DNA of 64,000 nt from Amphiduros pacificus. Lineage: Eukaryota > Annelida > Polychaeta > Phyllodocida > Hesionidae. A program made the position numbers and the translations under genes. The DNA is taken from contig OX439012.1 of the NCBI GenBank assembly GCA_949316495.1, forward strand, positions 26,382,166 through 26,446,165. Direction: 5' to 3'. The number at the start of each line of letters is the position of its first letter. The first letter of the stretch is position 1. Below are positions 12,001 through 27,000 of the stretch, piece by piece. A model generated the notes under the pieces. It had not been told where the DNA came from. It saw only the letters and a list, made by a program, of their open reading frames with translations, and made no database searches.

Positions 12001-15000
12001 ATGAAGCCAATGGTCAAAATGACCAGATAAAGAGTACCAAGCTAAAGTTGAGAAATGGGCATGCCTTACGGACATTCCTGTATGCATATGTGGCAGTCCC
12101 TCGGAAACCAGAAAAAAAACTCTAATTGATTCTAAGCACACACTTGACACAATGTCAAGAAGAGAGCAGCAAGAAGGAATATTCAGAGATGATTACTCAT
12201 TTGTCGCAAAGGAGACAGAGGCTAGATCATATGTTGGAGAAGGATATCTTTTAGCAGCATTTCTTCCAAGCCTGACAGAATGACCTACCGGCACACACTC
12301 CCCATAGTCCATCGGTATCATAACTGGAAGTGGTGGCACACCAAGGATCTTGGGAATTAAGGTTGATGCATTCATAACGTGCCACCCCTTGGTAGGTGAA
12401 TGGAAAGACACACATGGCTCCATTAGCATTTCCACCAGTAGTGAATGTGGCACATGGTGTTGTACCTGCACTGGTAGTTAGTGAGGTGGTTGTTTCTGGT
12501 GGGGTAGTGGTATCACAGACTGTGCCTAGAAATTAAAACTTTATTATTGGCTTTCAAATATCACAATCACAGTAATTTGATGACAATGAATAGCTTACAC
12601 TTGATAGCCTGCCAAAGAATGAATTCCAAATCAAATTCAAAATGTTAAGACTGAAATGGAAATGTTTTAAAATGAGACTTGAGTGTGTGTGACACACTCT
12701 TTGACTGTCATGTGCTAAATGGTTGGTAGCATACTTGTCAACCTGACCTACCCTGACAGTTGCCCCATAAGCCATCTACATCATAGTTGCCGGTAGTTGC
12801 ACACCAAAGCTCTCCATTGTGGTCCAGTGTTGTACACTGATAGTATGCAACACCTTTGTAAGTGAAAGGGAATGTGCACATTGCACCTTTGGCATTGCCA
12901 CCACTTGTGAATGTTGCACATGGAGTTGTGCCACCAGTTGTAGTCAGTGTTGTAGTTTCAATTGTTGTTGTAGTGTCACATTGAGTCCCTGTCAAAATAT
13001 GCAATGTGACTATTACCAAATCATAATAAATCTATGTCTCAGCCCACCAGCTGCAAGATCGATCTTGGCTGTAAAGCAAAATATTAATGCTCCAATCAGC
13101 ATACAGACAAAGCATCTCTTTCTTTTCTTCCCTCATGTCAGTACTTTCAAGCTAATCTATTTGATCATCAAAATTTGGCAAACATGAAGCCAATGGTCAA
13201 AATGACCAGATAAAGAGTACCAAGCTAAAGTTTGAGAAATGGGCATGCCTTACGGACATTCCTGTATGCATTTGTGGCAGTCCCTCGGAAACCAGAAAAA
13301 AAACTCTAATTGATTCTAAGCACACACTTGACACAATGTCAAGAAGAAAGCAGCATGAAGGAATATTCAGAGATGATTACTCATTTGTCGCAAAGGAGAC
13401 AGAGGCTAGATCACATGTTGGAGAAGGATATCTTTTAGCAGCATTTCTTCCAAGCCTGACAGAATGACCTACCGGCACACACTCCCCATAGTCCATCGGT
13501 ATCATAACTGGAAGTGGTGGCACACCAAGGATCTTGGGAATTAAGGTTGATGCATTCATAACGTGCCACCCCTTGGTAGGTGAATGGAAAGACACACATG
13601 GCTCCATTAGCATTTCCACCAGTAGTGAATGTGGCACATGGTGTTGTACCTGCACTGGTAGTTAGTGAGGTGGTTGTTTCTGGTGGGGTAGTGGTATCAC
13701 AGACTGTGCCTAGAAATTAAAACTTTATTATTGGCTTTCAAATATCACAATCACAGTAATTTGATGACAATGAATAGCTTACACTTGATAGCCTGCCAAA
13801 GAATGAATTCCAAATCAAATTCAAAATGTTAAGACTGAAATGGAAATGTTTTAAAATGAGACTTGAGTGTGTGTGACACACTCTTTGACTGTCATGTGCT
13901 AAATGGTTGGTAGCATACTTGTCAACCTGACCTACCCTGACAGTTGCCCCATAAGCCATCTACATCATAGTTGCCGGTAGTTGCACACCAAAGCTCTCCA
14001 TTGTGGTCCAGTGTTGTACACTGATAGTATGCAACACCTTTGTAAGTGAAAGGGAATGTGCACATTGCACCTTTGGCATTGCCACCACTTGTGAATGTTG
14101 CACATGGAGTTGTGCCACCAGTTGTAGTCAGTGTTGTAGTTTCAATTGTTGTTGTAGTGTCACATAGAGTCCCTGTCAAAATATGCAATGTGACTATTAC
14201 CAAATCATAATAAATCTATGTCTCAGCCCACCAGCTGCAAGATCGATCTTGGCTGTAAAGCAAAATATTAATGCTCCAATCAGCATACAGACAAAGCATC
14301 TCTTTCTTTTCTTCCCTCATGTCAGTACTTTCAAGCTAATCTATTTGATCATCAAAATTTGGCAAACATGAAGCCAATGGTCAAAATGACCAGATAAAGA
14401 GTACCAAGCTAAAGTTGAGAAATGGGCATGCCTTACGGACATTCCTGTATGCATATGTGGCAGTCCCTCGGAAACCAGAAAAAAAACTCTAATTGATTCT
14501 AAGCACACACTTGACACAATGTCAAGAAGAGAGCAGCAAGAAGGAATATTCAGAGATGATTACTCATTTGTCGCAAAGGAGACAGAGGCTAGATCATATG
14601 TTGGAGAAGGATATCTTTTAGCAGCATTTCTTCCAAGCCTGACAGAATGACCTACCGGCACACACTCCCCATAGTCCATCGGTATCATAACTGGAAGTGG
14701 TGGCACACCAAGGATCTTGGGAATTAAGGTTGATGCATTCATAACGTGCCACCCCTTGGTAGGTGAATGGAAAGACACACATGGCTCCATTAGCATTTCC
14801 ACCAGTAGTGAATGTGGCACATGGTGTTGTACCTGCACTGGTAGTTAGTGAGGTGGTTGTTTCTGGTGGGGTAGTGGTATCACAGACTGTGCCTAGAAAT
14901 TAAAACTTTATTATTGGCTTTCAAATATCACAATCACAGTAATTTGATGACAATGAATAGCTTACACTTGATAGCCTGCCAAAGAATGAATTCCAAATCA

Positions 15001-18000
15001 AATTCAAAATGTTAAGACTGAAATGGAAATGTTTTAAAATGAGACTTGAGTGTGTGTGACACACTCTTTGACTGTCATGTGCTAAATGGTTGGTAGCATA
15101 CTTGTCAACCTGACCTACCCTGACAGTTGCCCCATAAGCCATCTACATCATAGTTGCCGGTAGTTGCACACCAAAGCTCTCCATTGTGGTCCAGTGTTGT
15201 ACACTGATAGTATGCAACACCTTTGTAAGTGAAAGGGAATGTGCACATTGCACCTTTGGCATTGCCACCACTTGTGAATGTTGCACATGGAGTTGTGCCA
15301 CCAGTTGTAGTCAGTGTTGTAGTTTCAATTGTTGTTGTAGTGTCACATAGAGTCCCTGTCAAAATATGCAATGTGACTATTACCAAATCATAATAAATCT
15401 ATGTCTCAGCCCACCAGCTGCAAGATCGATCTTGGCTGTAAAGCAAAATATTAATGCTCCAATCAGCATACAGACAAAGCATCTCTTTCTTTTCTTCCCT
15501 CATGTCAGTACTTTCAAGCTAATCTATTTGATCATCAAAATTTGGCAAACATGAAGCCAATGGTCAAAATGACCAGATAAAGAGTACCAAGCTAAAGTTG
15601 AGAAATGGGCATGCCTTACAGACATTCCTGTATGCATATGTGGCAGTCCCTCGGAAACCAGAAAAAAAACTCTAATTGATTCTAAGCACACACTTGACAC
15701 AATGTCAAGAAGAAAGCAGCATGAAGGAATATTCAGAGATGATTACTCATTTGTCGCAAAGGAGACAGAGGCTAGATCATATGTTGGAGAAGGATATCTT
15801 TTAGCAGCATTTCTTCCAAGCCTGACAGAATGACCTACCGGCACACACTCCCCATAGTCCATCGGTATCATAACTGGAAGTGGTGGCACACCAAGGATCT
15901 TGGGAATTAAGGTTGATGCATTCATAACGTGCCACCCCTTGGTAGGTGAATGGAAAGACACACATGGCTCCATTAGCATTTCCACCAGTAGTGAATGTGG
16001 CACATGGTGTTGTACCTGCACTGGTAGTTAGTGAGGTGGTTGTTTCTGGTGGGGTAGTGGTATCACAGACTGTGCCTAGAAATTAAAACTTTATTATTGG
16101 CTTTCAAATATCACAATCACAGTAATTTGATGACAATGAATAGCTTACACTTGATAGCCTGCCAAAGAATGAATTCCAAATCAAATTCAAAATGTTAAGA
16201 CTGGAATGGAAATGTTTTAAAATGAGACTTGAGTGTGTGTGACACACTCTTTGACTGTCATGTGCTAAATGGTTGGTAGCATACTTGTCAACCTGACCTA
16301 CCCTGACAGTTGCCCCATAAGCCATCTACATCATAGTTGCCGGTAGTTGCACACCAAAGCTCTCCATTGTGGTCCAGTGTTGTACACTGATAGTATGCAA
16401 CACCTTTGTAAGTGAAAGGGAATGTGCACATTGCACCTTTGGCATTGCCACCACTTGTGAATGTTGCACATGGAGTTGTGCCACCAGTTGTAGTCAGTGT
16501 TGTAGTTTCAATTGTTGTTGTAGTGTCACATAGAGTCCCTGTCAAAATATGCAATGTGACTATTACCAAATCATAATAAATCTATGTCTCAGCCCACCAG
16601 CTGCAAGATCGATCTTGGCTGTAAAGCAAAATATTAATGCTCCAATCAGCATACAGACAAAGCATCTCTTTCTTTTCTTCCCTCATGTCAGTACTTTCAA
16701 GCTAATCTATTTGATCATCAAAATTTGGCAAACATGAAGCCAATGGTCAAAATGACCAGATAAAGAGTACCAAGCTAAAGTTGAGAAATGGGCATGCCTT
16801 ACAGACATTCCTGTATGCATATGTGGCAGTCCCTCGGAAACCAGAAAAAAAACTCTAATTGATTCTAAGCACACACTTGACACAATGTCAAGAAGAAAGC
16901 AGCATGAAGGAATATTCAGAGATGATTACTCATTTGTCGCAAAGGAGACAGAGGCTAGATCATATGTTGGAGAAGGATATCTTTTAGCAGCATTTCTTCC
17001 AAGCCTGACAGAATGACCTACCGGCACACACTCCCCATAGTCCATCGGTATCATAACTGGAAGTGGTGGCACACCAAGGATCTTGGGAATTAAGGTTGAT
17101 GCATTCATAACGTGCCACCCCTTGGTAGGTGAATGGAAAGACACACATGGCTCCATTAGCATTTCCACCAGTAGTGAATGTGGCACATGGTGTTGTACCT
17201 GCACTGGTAGTTAGTGAGGTGGTTGTTTCTGGTGGGGTAGTGGTATCACAGACTGTGCCTAGAAATTAAAACTTTATTATTGGCTTTCAAATATCACAAT
17301 CACAGTAATTTGATGACAATGAATAGCTTACACTTGATAGCCTGCCAAAGAATGAATTCCAAATCAAATTCAAAATGTTAAGACTGAAATGGAAATGTTT
17401 TAAAATGAGACTTGAGTGTGTGTGACACACTCTTTGACTGTCATGTGCTAAATGGTTGGTAGCATACTTGTCAACCTGACCTACCCTGACAGTTGCCCCA
17501 TAAGCCATCTACATCATAGTTGCCGGTAGTTGCACACCAAAGCTCTCCATTGTGGTCCAGTGTTGTACACTGATAGTATGCAACACCTTTGTAAGTGAAA
17601 GGGAATGTGCACATTGCACCTTTGGCATTGCCACCACTTGTGAATGTTGCACATGGAGTTGTGCCACCAGTTGTAGTCAGTGTTGTAGTTTCAATTGTTG
17701 TTGTAGTGTCACATAGAGTCCCTGTCAAAATATGCAATGTGACTATTACCAAATCATAATAAATCTATGTCTCAGCCCACCAGCTGCAAGATCGATCTTG
17801 GCTGTAAAGCAAAATATTAATGCTCCAATCAGCATACAGACAAAGCATCTCTTTCTTTTCTTCCCTCATGTCAGTACTTTCAAGCTAATCTATTTGATCA
17901 TCAAAATTTGGCAAACATGAAGCCAATGGTCAAAATGACCAGATAAAGAGTACCAAGCTAAAGTTGAGAAATGGGCATGCCTTACAGACATTCCTGTATG

Positions 18001-21000
18001 CATATGTGGCAGTCCCTCGGAAACCAGAAAAAAAACTCTAATTGATTCTAAGCACACACTTGACACAATGTCAAGAAGAAAGCAGCATGAAGGAATATTC
18101 AGAGATGATTACTCATTTGTCGCAAAGGAGACAGAGGCTAGATCATATGTTGGAGAAGGATATCTTTTAGCAGCATTTCTTCCAAGCCTGACAGAATGAC
18201 CTACCGGCACACACTCCCCATAGTCCATCGGTATCATAACTGGAAGTGGTGGCACACCAAGGATCTTGGGAATTAAGGTTGATGCATTCATAACGTGCCA
18301 CCCCTTGGTAGGTGAATGGAAAGACACACATGGCTCCATTAGCATTTCCACCAGTAGTGAATGTGGCACATGGTGTTGTACCTGCACTGGTAGTTAGTGA
18401 GGTGGTTGTTTCTGGTGGGGTAGTGGTATCACAGACTGTGCCTAGAAATTAAAACTTTATTATTGGCTTTCAAATATCACAATCACAGTAATTTGATGAC
18501 AATGAATAGCTTACACTTGATAGCCTGCCAAAGAATGAATTCCAAATCAAATTCAAAATGTTAAGACTGAAATGGAAATGTTTTAAAATGAGACTTGAGT
18601 GTGTGTGACACACTCTTTGACTGTCATGTGCTAAATGGTTGGTAGCATACTTGTCAACCTGACCTACCCTGACAGTTGCCCCATAAGCCATCTACATCAT
18701 AGTTGCTGGTAGTTGCACACCAAAGCTCTCCATTGTGGTCCAGTGTTGTACACTGATAGTATGCAACACCTTTGTAAGTGAAAGGGAATGTGCACATTGC
18801 ACCTTTGGCATTGCCACCACTTGTGAATGTTGCACATGGAGTTGTGCCACCAGTTGTAGTCAGTGTTGTAGTTTCAATTGTTGTTGTAGTGTCACATAGA
18901 GTCCCTGTCAAAATATGCAATGTGACTATTACCAAATCATAATAAATCTATGTCTCAGCCCACCAGCTGCAAGATCGATCTTGGCTGTAAAGCAAAATAT
19001 TAATGCTCCAATCAGCATACAGACAAAGCATCTCTTTCTTTTCTTCCCTCATGTCAGTACTTTCAAGCTAATCTATTTGATCATCAAAATTTGGCAAACA
19101 TGAAGCCAATGGTCAAAATGACCAGATAAAGAGTACCAAGCTAAAGTTGAGAAATGGGCATGCCTTACAGACATTCCTGTATGCATATGTGGCAGTCCCT
19201 CGGAAACCAGAAAAAAAACTCTAATTGATTCTAAGCACACACTTGACACAATGTCAAGAAGAAAGCAGCATGAAGGAATATTCAGAGATGATTACTCATT
19301 TGTCGCAAAGGAGACAGAGGCTAGATCATATGTTGGAGAAGGATATCTTTTAGCAGCATTTCTTCCAAGCCTGACAGAATGACCTACCGGCACACACTCC
19401 CCATAGTCCATCGGTATCATAACTGGAAGTGGTGGCACACCAAGGATCTTGGGAATTAAGGTTGATGCATTCATAACGTGCCACCCCTTGGTAGGTGAAT
19501 GGAAAGACACACATGGCTCCATTAGCATTTCCACCAGTAGTGAATGTGGCACATGGTGTTGTACCTGCACTGGTAGTTAGTGAGGTGGTTGTTTCTGGTG
19601 GGGTAGTGGTATCACAGACTGTGCCTAGAAATTAAAACTTTATTATTGGCTTTCAAATATCACAATCACAGTAATTTGATGACAATGAATAGCTTACACT
19701 TGATAGCCTGCCAAAGAATGAATTCCAAATCAAATTCAAAATGTTAAGACTGAAATGGAAATGTTTTAAAATGAGACTTGAGTGTGTGTGACACACTCTT
19801 TGACTGTCATGTGCTAAATGGTTGGTAGCATACTTGTCAACCTGACCTACCCTGACAGTTGCCCCATAAGCCATCTACATCATAGTTGCCGGTAGTTGCA
19901 CACCAAAGCTCTCCATTGTGGTCCAGTGTTGTACACTGATAGTATGCAACACCTTTGTAAGTGAAAGGGAATGTGCACATTGCACCTTTGGCATTGCCAC
20001 CACTTGTGAATGTTGCACATGGAGTTGTGCCACCAGTTGTAGTCAGTGTTGTAGTTTCAATTGTTGTTGTAGTGTCACATAGAGTCCCTGTCAAAATATG
20101 CAATGTGACTATTACCAAATCATAATAAATCTATGTCTCAGCCCACCAGCTGCAAGATCGATCTTGGCTGTAAAGCAAAATATTAATGCTCCAATCAGCA
20201 TACAGACAAAGCATCTCTTTCTTTTCTTCCCTCATGTCAGTACTTTCAAGCTAATCTATTTGATCATCAAAATTTGGCAAACATGAAGCCAATGGTCAAA
20301 ATGACCAGATAAAGAGTACCAAGCTAAAGTTGAGAAATGGGCATGCCTTACAGACATTCCTGTATGCATATGTGGCAGTCCCTCGGAAACCAGAAAAAAA
20401 ACTCTAATTGATTCTAAGCACACACTTGACACAATGTCAAGAAGAAAGCAGCATGAAGGAATATTCAGAGATGATTACTCATTTGTCGCAAAGGAGACAG
20501 AGGCTAGATCATATGTTGGAGAAGGATATCTTTTAGCAGCATTTCTTCCAAGCCTGACAGAATGACCTACCGGCACACACTCCCCATAGTCCATCGGTAT
20601 CATAACTGGAAGTGGTGGCACACCAAGGATCTTGGGAATTAAGGTTGATGCATTCATAACGTGCCACCCCTTGGTAGGTGAATGGAAAGACACACATGGC
20701 TCCATTAGCATTTCCACCAGTAGTGAATGTGGCACATGGTGTTGTACCTGCACTGGTAGTTAGTGAGGTGGTTGTTTCTGGTGGGGTAGTGGTATCACAG
20801 ACTGTGCCTAGAAATTAAAACTTTATTATTGGCTTTCAAATATCACAATCACAGTAATTTGATGACAATGAATAGCTTACACTTGATAGCCTGCCAAAGA
20901 ATGAATTCCAAATCAAATTCAAAATGTTAAGACTGAAATGGAAATGTTTTAAAATGAGACTTGAGTGTGTGTGACACACTCTTTGACTGTCATGTGCTAA

Positions 21001-24000
21001 ATGGTTGGTAGCATACTTGTCAACCTGACCTACCCTGACAGTTGCCCCATAAGCCATCTACATCATAGTTGCCGGTAGTTGCACACCAAAGCTCTCCATT
21101 GTGGTCCAGTGTTGTACACTGATAGTATGCAACACCTTTGTAAGTGAAAGGGAATGTGCACATTGCACCTTTGGCATTGCCACCACTTGTGAATGTTGCA
21201 CATGGAGTTGTGCCACCAGTTGTAGTCAGTGTTGTAGTTTCAATTGTTGTTGTAGTGTCACATAGAGTCCCTGTCAAAATATGCAATGTGACTATTACCA
21301 AATCATAATAAATCTATGTCTCAGCCCACCAGCTGCAAGATCGATCTTGGCTGTAAAGCAAAATATTAATGCTCCAATCAGCATACAGACAAAGCATCTC
21401 TTTCTTTTCTTCCCTCATGTCAGTACTTTCAAGCTAATCTATTTGATCATCAAAATTTGGCAAACATGAAGCCAATGGTCAAAATGACCAGATAAAGAGT
21501 ACCAAGCTAAAGTTGAGAAATGGGCATGCCTTACGGACATTCCTGTATGCATATGTGGCAGTCCCTCGGAAACCAGAAAAAAAACTCTAATTGATTCTAA
21601 GCACACACTTGACACAATGTCAAGAAGAGAGCAGCAAGAAGGAATATTCAGAGATGATTACTCATTTGTCGCAAAGGAGACAGAGGCTAGATCATATGTT
21701 GGAGAAGGATATCTTTTAGCAGCATTTCTTCCAAGCCTGACAGAATGACCTACCGGCACACACTCCCCATAGTCCATCGGTATCATAACTGGAAGTGGTG
21801 GCACACCAAGGATCTTGGGAATTAAGGTTGATGCATTCATAACGTGCCACCCCTTGGTAGGTGAATGGAAAGACACACATGGCTCCATTAGCATTTCCAC
21901 CAGTAGTGAATGTGGCACATGGTGTTGTACCTGCACTGGTAGTTAGTGAGGTGGTTGTTTCTGGTGGGGTAGTGGTATCACAGACTGTGCCTAGAAATTA
22001 AAACTTTATTATTGGCTTTCAAATATCACAATCACAGTAATTTGATGACAATGAATAGCTTACACTTGATAGCCTGCCAAAGAATGAATTCCAAATCAAA
22101 TTCAAAATGTTAAGACTGAAATGGAAATGTTTTAAAATGAGACTTGAGTGTGTGTGACACACTCTTTGACTGTCATGTGCTAAATGGTTGGTAGCATACT
22201 TGTCAACCTGACCTACCCTGACAGTTGCCCCATAAGCCATCTACATCATAGTTGCCGGTAGTTGCACACCAAAGCTCTCCATTGTGGTCCAGTGTTGTAC
22301 ACTGATAGTATGCAACACCTTTGTAAGTGAAAGGGAATGTGCACATTGCACCTTTGGCATTGCCACCACTTGTGAATGTTGCACATGGAGTTGTGCCACC
22401 AGTTGTAGTCAGTGTTGTAGTTTCAATTGTTGTTGTAGTGTCACATAGAGTCCCTGTCAAAATATGCAATGTGACTATTACCAAATCATAATAAATCTAT
22501 GTCTCAGCCCACCAGCTGCAAGATCGATCTTGGCTGTAAAGCAAAATATTAATGCTCCAATCAGCATACAGACAAAGCATCTCTTTCTTTTCTTCCCTCA
22601 TGTCAGTACTTTCAAGCTAATCTATTTGATCATCAAAATTTGGCAAACATGAAGCCAATGGTCAAAATGACCAGATAAAGAGTACCAAGCTAAAGTTGAG
22701 AAATGGGCATGCCTTACGGACATTCCTGTATGCATATGTGGCAGTCCCTCGGAAACCAGAAAAAAAACTCTAATTGATTCTAAGCACACACTTGACACAA
22801 TGTCAAGAAGAAAGCAGCATGAAGGAATATTCAGAGATGATTACTCATTTGTCGCAAAGGAGACAGAGGCTAGATCATATGTTGGAGAAGGATATCTTTT
22901 AGCAGCATTTCTTCCAAGCCTGACAGAATGACCTACCGGCACACACTCCCCATAGTCCATCGGTATCATAACTGGAAGTGGTGGCACACCAAGGATCTTG
23001 GGAATTAAGGTTGATGCATTCATAACGTGCCACCCCTTGGTAGGTGAATGGAAAGACACACATGGCTCCATTAGCATTTCCACCAGTAGTGAATGTGGCA
23101 CATGGTGTTGTACCTGCACTGGTAGTTAGTGAGGTGGTTGTTTCTGGTGGGGTAGTGGTATCACAGACTGTGCCTAGAAATTAAAACTTTATTATTGGCT
23201 TTCAAATATCACAATCACAGTAATTTGATGACAATGAATAGCTTACACTTGATAGCCTGCCAAAGAATGAATTCCAAATCAAATTCAAAATGTTAAGACT
23301 GAAATGGAAATGTTTTAAAATGAGACTTGAGTGTGTGTGACACACTCTTTGACTGTCATGTGCTAAATGGTTGGTAGCATACTTGTCAACCTGACCTACC
23401 CTGACAGTTGCCCCATAAGCCATCTACATCATAGTTGCCGGTAGTTGCACACCAAAGCTCTCCATTGTGGTCCAGTGTTGTACACTGATAGTATGCAACA
23501 CCTTTGTAAGTGAAAGGGAATGTGCACATTGCACCTTTGGCATTGCCACCACTTGTGAATGTTGCACATGGAGTTGTGCCACCAGTTGTAGTCAGTGTTG
23601 TAGTTTCAATTGTTGTTGTAGTGTCACATAGAGTCCCTGTCAAAATATGCAATGTGACTATTACCAAATCATAATAAATCTATGTCTCAGCCCACCAGCT
23701 GCAAGATCGATCTTGGCTGTAAAGCAAAATATTAATGCTCCAATCAGCATACAGACAAAGCATCTCTTTCTTTTCTTCCCTCATGTCAGTACTTTCAAGC
23801 TAATCTATTTGATCATCAAAATTTGGCAAACATGAAGCCAATGGTCAAAATGACCAGATAAAGAGTACCAAGCTAAAGTTGAGAAATGGGCATGCCTTAC
23901 GGACATTCCTGTATGCATATGTGGCAGTCCCTCGGAAACCAGAAAAAAAACTCTAATTGATTCTAAGCACACACTTGACACAATGTCAAGAAGAAAGCAG

Positions 24001-27000
24001 CATGAAGGAATATTCAGAGATGATTACTCATTTGTCGCAAAGGAGACAGAGGCTAGATCATATGTTGGAGAAGGATATCTTTTAGCAGCATTTCTTCCAA
24101 GCCTGACAGAATGACCTACCGGCACACACTCCCCATAGTCCATCGGTATCATAACTGGAAGTGGTGGCACACCAAGGATCTTGGGAATTAAGGTTGATGC
24201 ATTCATAACGTGCCACCCCTTGGTAGGTGAATGGAAAGACACACATGGCTCCATTAGCATTTCCACCAGTAGTGAATGTGGCACATGGTGTTGTACCTGC
24301 ACTGGTAGTTAGTGAGGTGGTTGTTTCTGGTGGGGTAGTGGTATCACAGACTGTGCCTAGAAATTAAAACTTTATTATTGGCTTTCAAATATCACAATCA
24401 CAGTAATTTGATGACAATGAATAGCTTACACTTGATAGCCTGCCAAAGAATGAATTCCAAATCAAATTCAAAATGTTAAGACTGAAATGGAAATGTTTTA
24501 AAATGAGACTTGAGTGTGTGTGACACACTTTTTGACTGTCATGTGCTAAATGGTTGGTAGCATACTTGTCAACCTGACCTACCCTGACAGTTGCCCCATA
24601 AGCCATCTACATCATAGTTGCCGGTAGTTGCACACCAAAGCTCTCCATTGTGGTCCAGTGTTGTACACTGATAGTATGCAACACCTTTGTAAGTGAAAGG
24701 GAATGTGCACATTGCACCTTTGGCATTGCCACCACTTGTGAATGTTGCACATGGAGTTGTGCCACCAGTTGTAGTCAGTGTTGTAGTTTCAATTGTTGTT
24801 GTAGTGTCACATAGAGTCCCTGTCAAAATATGCAATGTGACTATTACCAAATCATAATAAATCTATGTCTCAGCCCACCAGCTGCAAGATCGATCTTGGC
24901 TGTAAAGCAAAATATTAATGCTCCAATCAGCATACAGACACAGCATCTCTTTCTTTTCTTCCCTCATGTCAGTACTTTCAAGCTAATCTATTTGATCATC
25001 AAAATTTGGCAAACATGAAGCCAATGGTCAAAATGACCAGATAAAGAGTACCAAGCTAAAGTTGAGAAATGGGCATGCCTTACGGACATTCCTGTATGCA
25101 TATGTGGCAGTCCCTCGGAAACCAGAAAAAAAACTCTAATTGATTCTAAGCACACACTTGACACAATGTCAAGAAGAAAGCAGCATGAAGGAATATTCAG
25201 AGATGATTACTCATTTGTCGCAAAGGAGACAGAGGCTAGATCATATGTTGGAGAAGGATATCTTTTAGCAGCATTTCTTCCAAGCCTGACAGAATGACCT
25301 ACCGGCACACACTCCCCATAGTCCATCGGTATCATAACTGGAAGTGGTGGCACACCAAGGATCTTGGGAATTAAGGTTGATGCATTCATAACGTGCCACC
25401 CCTTGGTAGGTGAATGGAAAGACACACATGGCTCCATTAGCATTTCCACCAGTAGTGAATGTGGCACATGGTGTTGTACCTGCACTGGTAGTTAGTGAGG
25501 TGGTTGTTTCTGGTGGGGTAGTGGTATCACAGACTGTGCCTAGAAATTAAAACTTTATTATTGGCTTTCAAATATCACAATCACAGTAATTTGATGACAA
25601 TGAATAGCTTACACTTGATAGCCTGCCAAAGAATGAATTCCAAATCAAATTCAAAATGTTAAGACTGAAATGGAAATGTTTTAAAATGAGACTTGAGTGT
25701 GTGTGACACACTCTTTGACTGTCATGTGCTAAATGGTTGGTAGCATACTTGTCAACCTGACCTACCCTGACAGTTGCCCCATAAGCCATCTACATCATAG
25801 TTGCCGGTAGTTGCACACCAAAGCTCTCCATTGTGGTCCAGTGTTGTACACTGATAGTATGCAACACCTTTGTAAGTGAAAGGGAATGTGCACATTGCAC
25901 CTTTGGCATTGCCACCACTTGTGAATGTTGCACATGGAGTTGTGCCACCAGTTGTAGTCAGTGTTGTAGTTTCAATTGTTGTTGTAGTGTCACATAGAGT
26001 CCCTGTCAAAATATGCAATGTGACTATTACCAAATCATAATAAATCTATGTCTCAGCCCACCAGCTGCAAGATCGATCTTGGCTGTAAAGCAAAATATTA
26101 ATGCTCCAATCAGCATACAGACAAAGCATCTCTTTCTTTTCTTCCCTCATGTCAGTACTTTCAAGCTAATCTATTTGATCATCAAAATTTGGCAAACATG
26201 AAGCCAATGGTCAAAATGACCAGATAAAGAGTACCAAGCTAAAGTTGAGAAATGGGCATGCCTTACGGACATTCCTGTATGCATATGTGGCAGTCCCTCG
26301 GAAACCAGAAAAAAAACTCTAATTGATTCTAAGCACACACTTGACACAATGTCAAGAAGAAAGCAGCATGAAGGAATATTCAGAGATGATTACTCATTTG
26401 TCGCAAAGGAGACAGAGGCTAGATCATATGTTGGAGAAGGATATCTTTTAGCAGCATTTCTTCCAAGCCTGACAGAATGACCTACCGGCACACACTCCCC
26501 ATAGTCCATCGGTATCATAACTGGAAGTGGTGGCACACCAAGGATCTTGGGAATTAAGGTTGATGCATTCATAACGTGCCACCCCTTGGTAGGTGAATGG
26601 AAAGACACACATGGCTCCATTAGCATTTCCACCAGTAGTGAATGTGGCACATGGTGTTGTACCTGCACTGGTAGTTAGTGAGGTGGTTGTTTCTGGTGGG
26701 GTAGTGGTATCACAGACTGTGCCTAGAAATTAAAACTTTATTATTGGCTTTCAAATATCACAATCACAGTAATTTGATGACAATGAATAGCTTACACTTG
26801 ATAGCCTGCCAAAGAATGAATTCCAAATCAAATTCAAAATGTTAAGACTGAAATGGAAATGTTTTAAAATGAGACTTGAGTGTGTGTGACACACTCTTTG
26901 ACTGTCATGTGCTAAATGGTTGGTAGCATACTTGTCAACCTGACCTACCCTGACAGTTGCCCCATAAGCCATCTACATCATAGTTGCCGGTAGTTGCACA

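Noticed and set aside
12819-13187. 122-codon plus-strand open frame, the longest in the window
   Set aside because: It exists in one unit only, because a single base change in unit 11 removes a stop. It is antisense to the FN2 exon, and its cysteines are an artefact of that.
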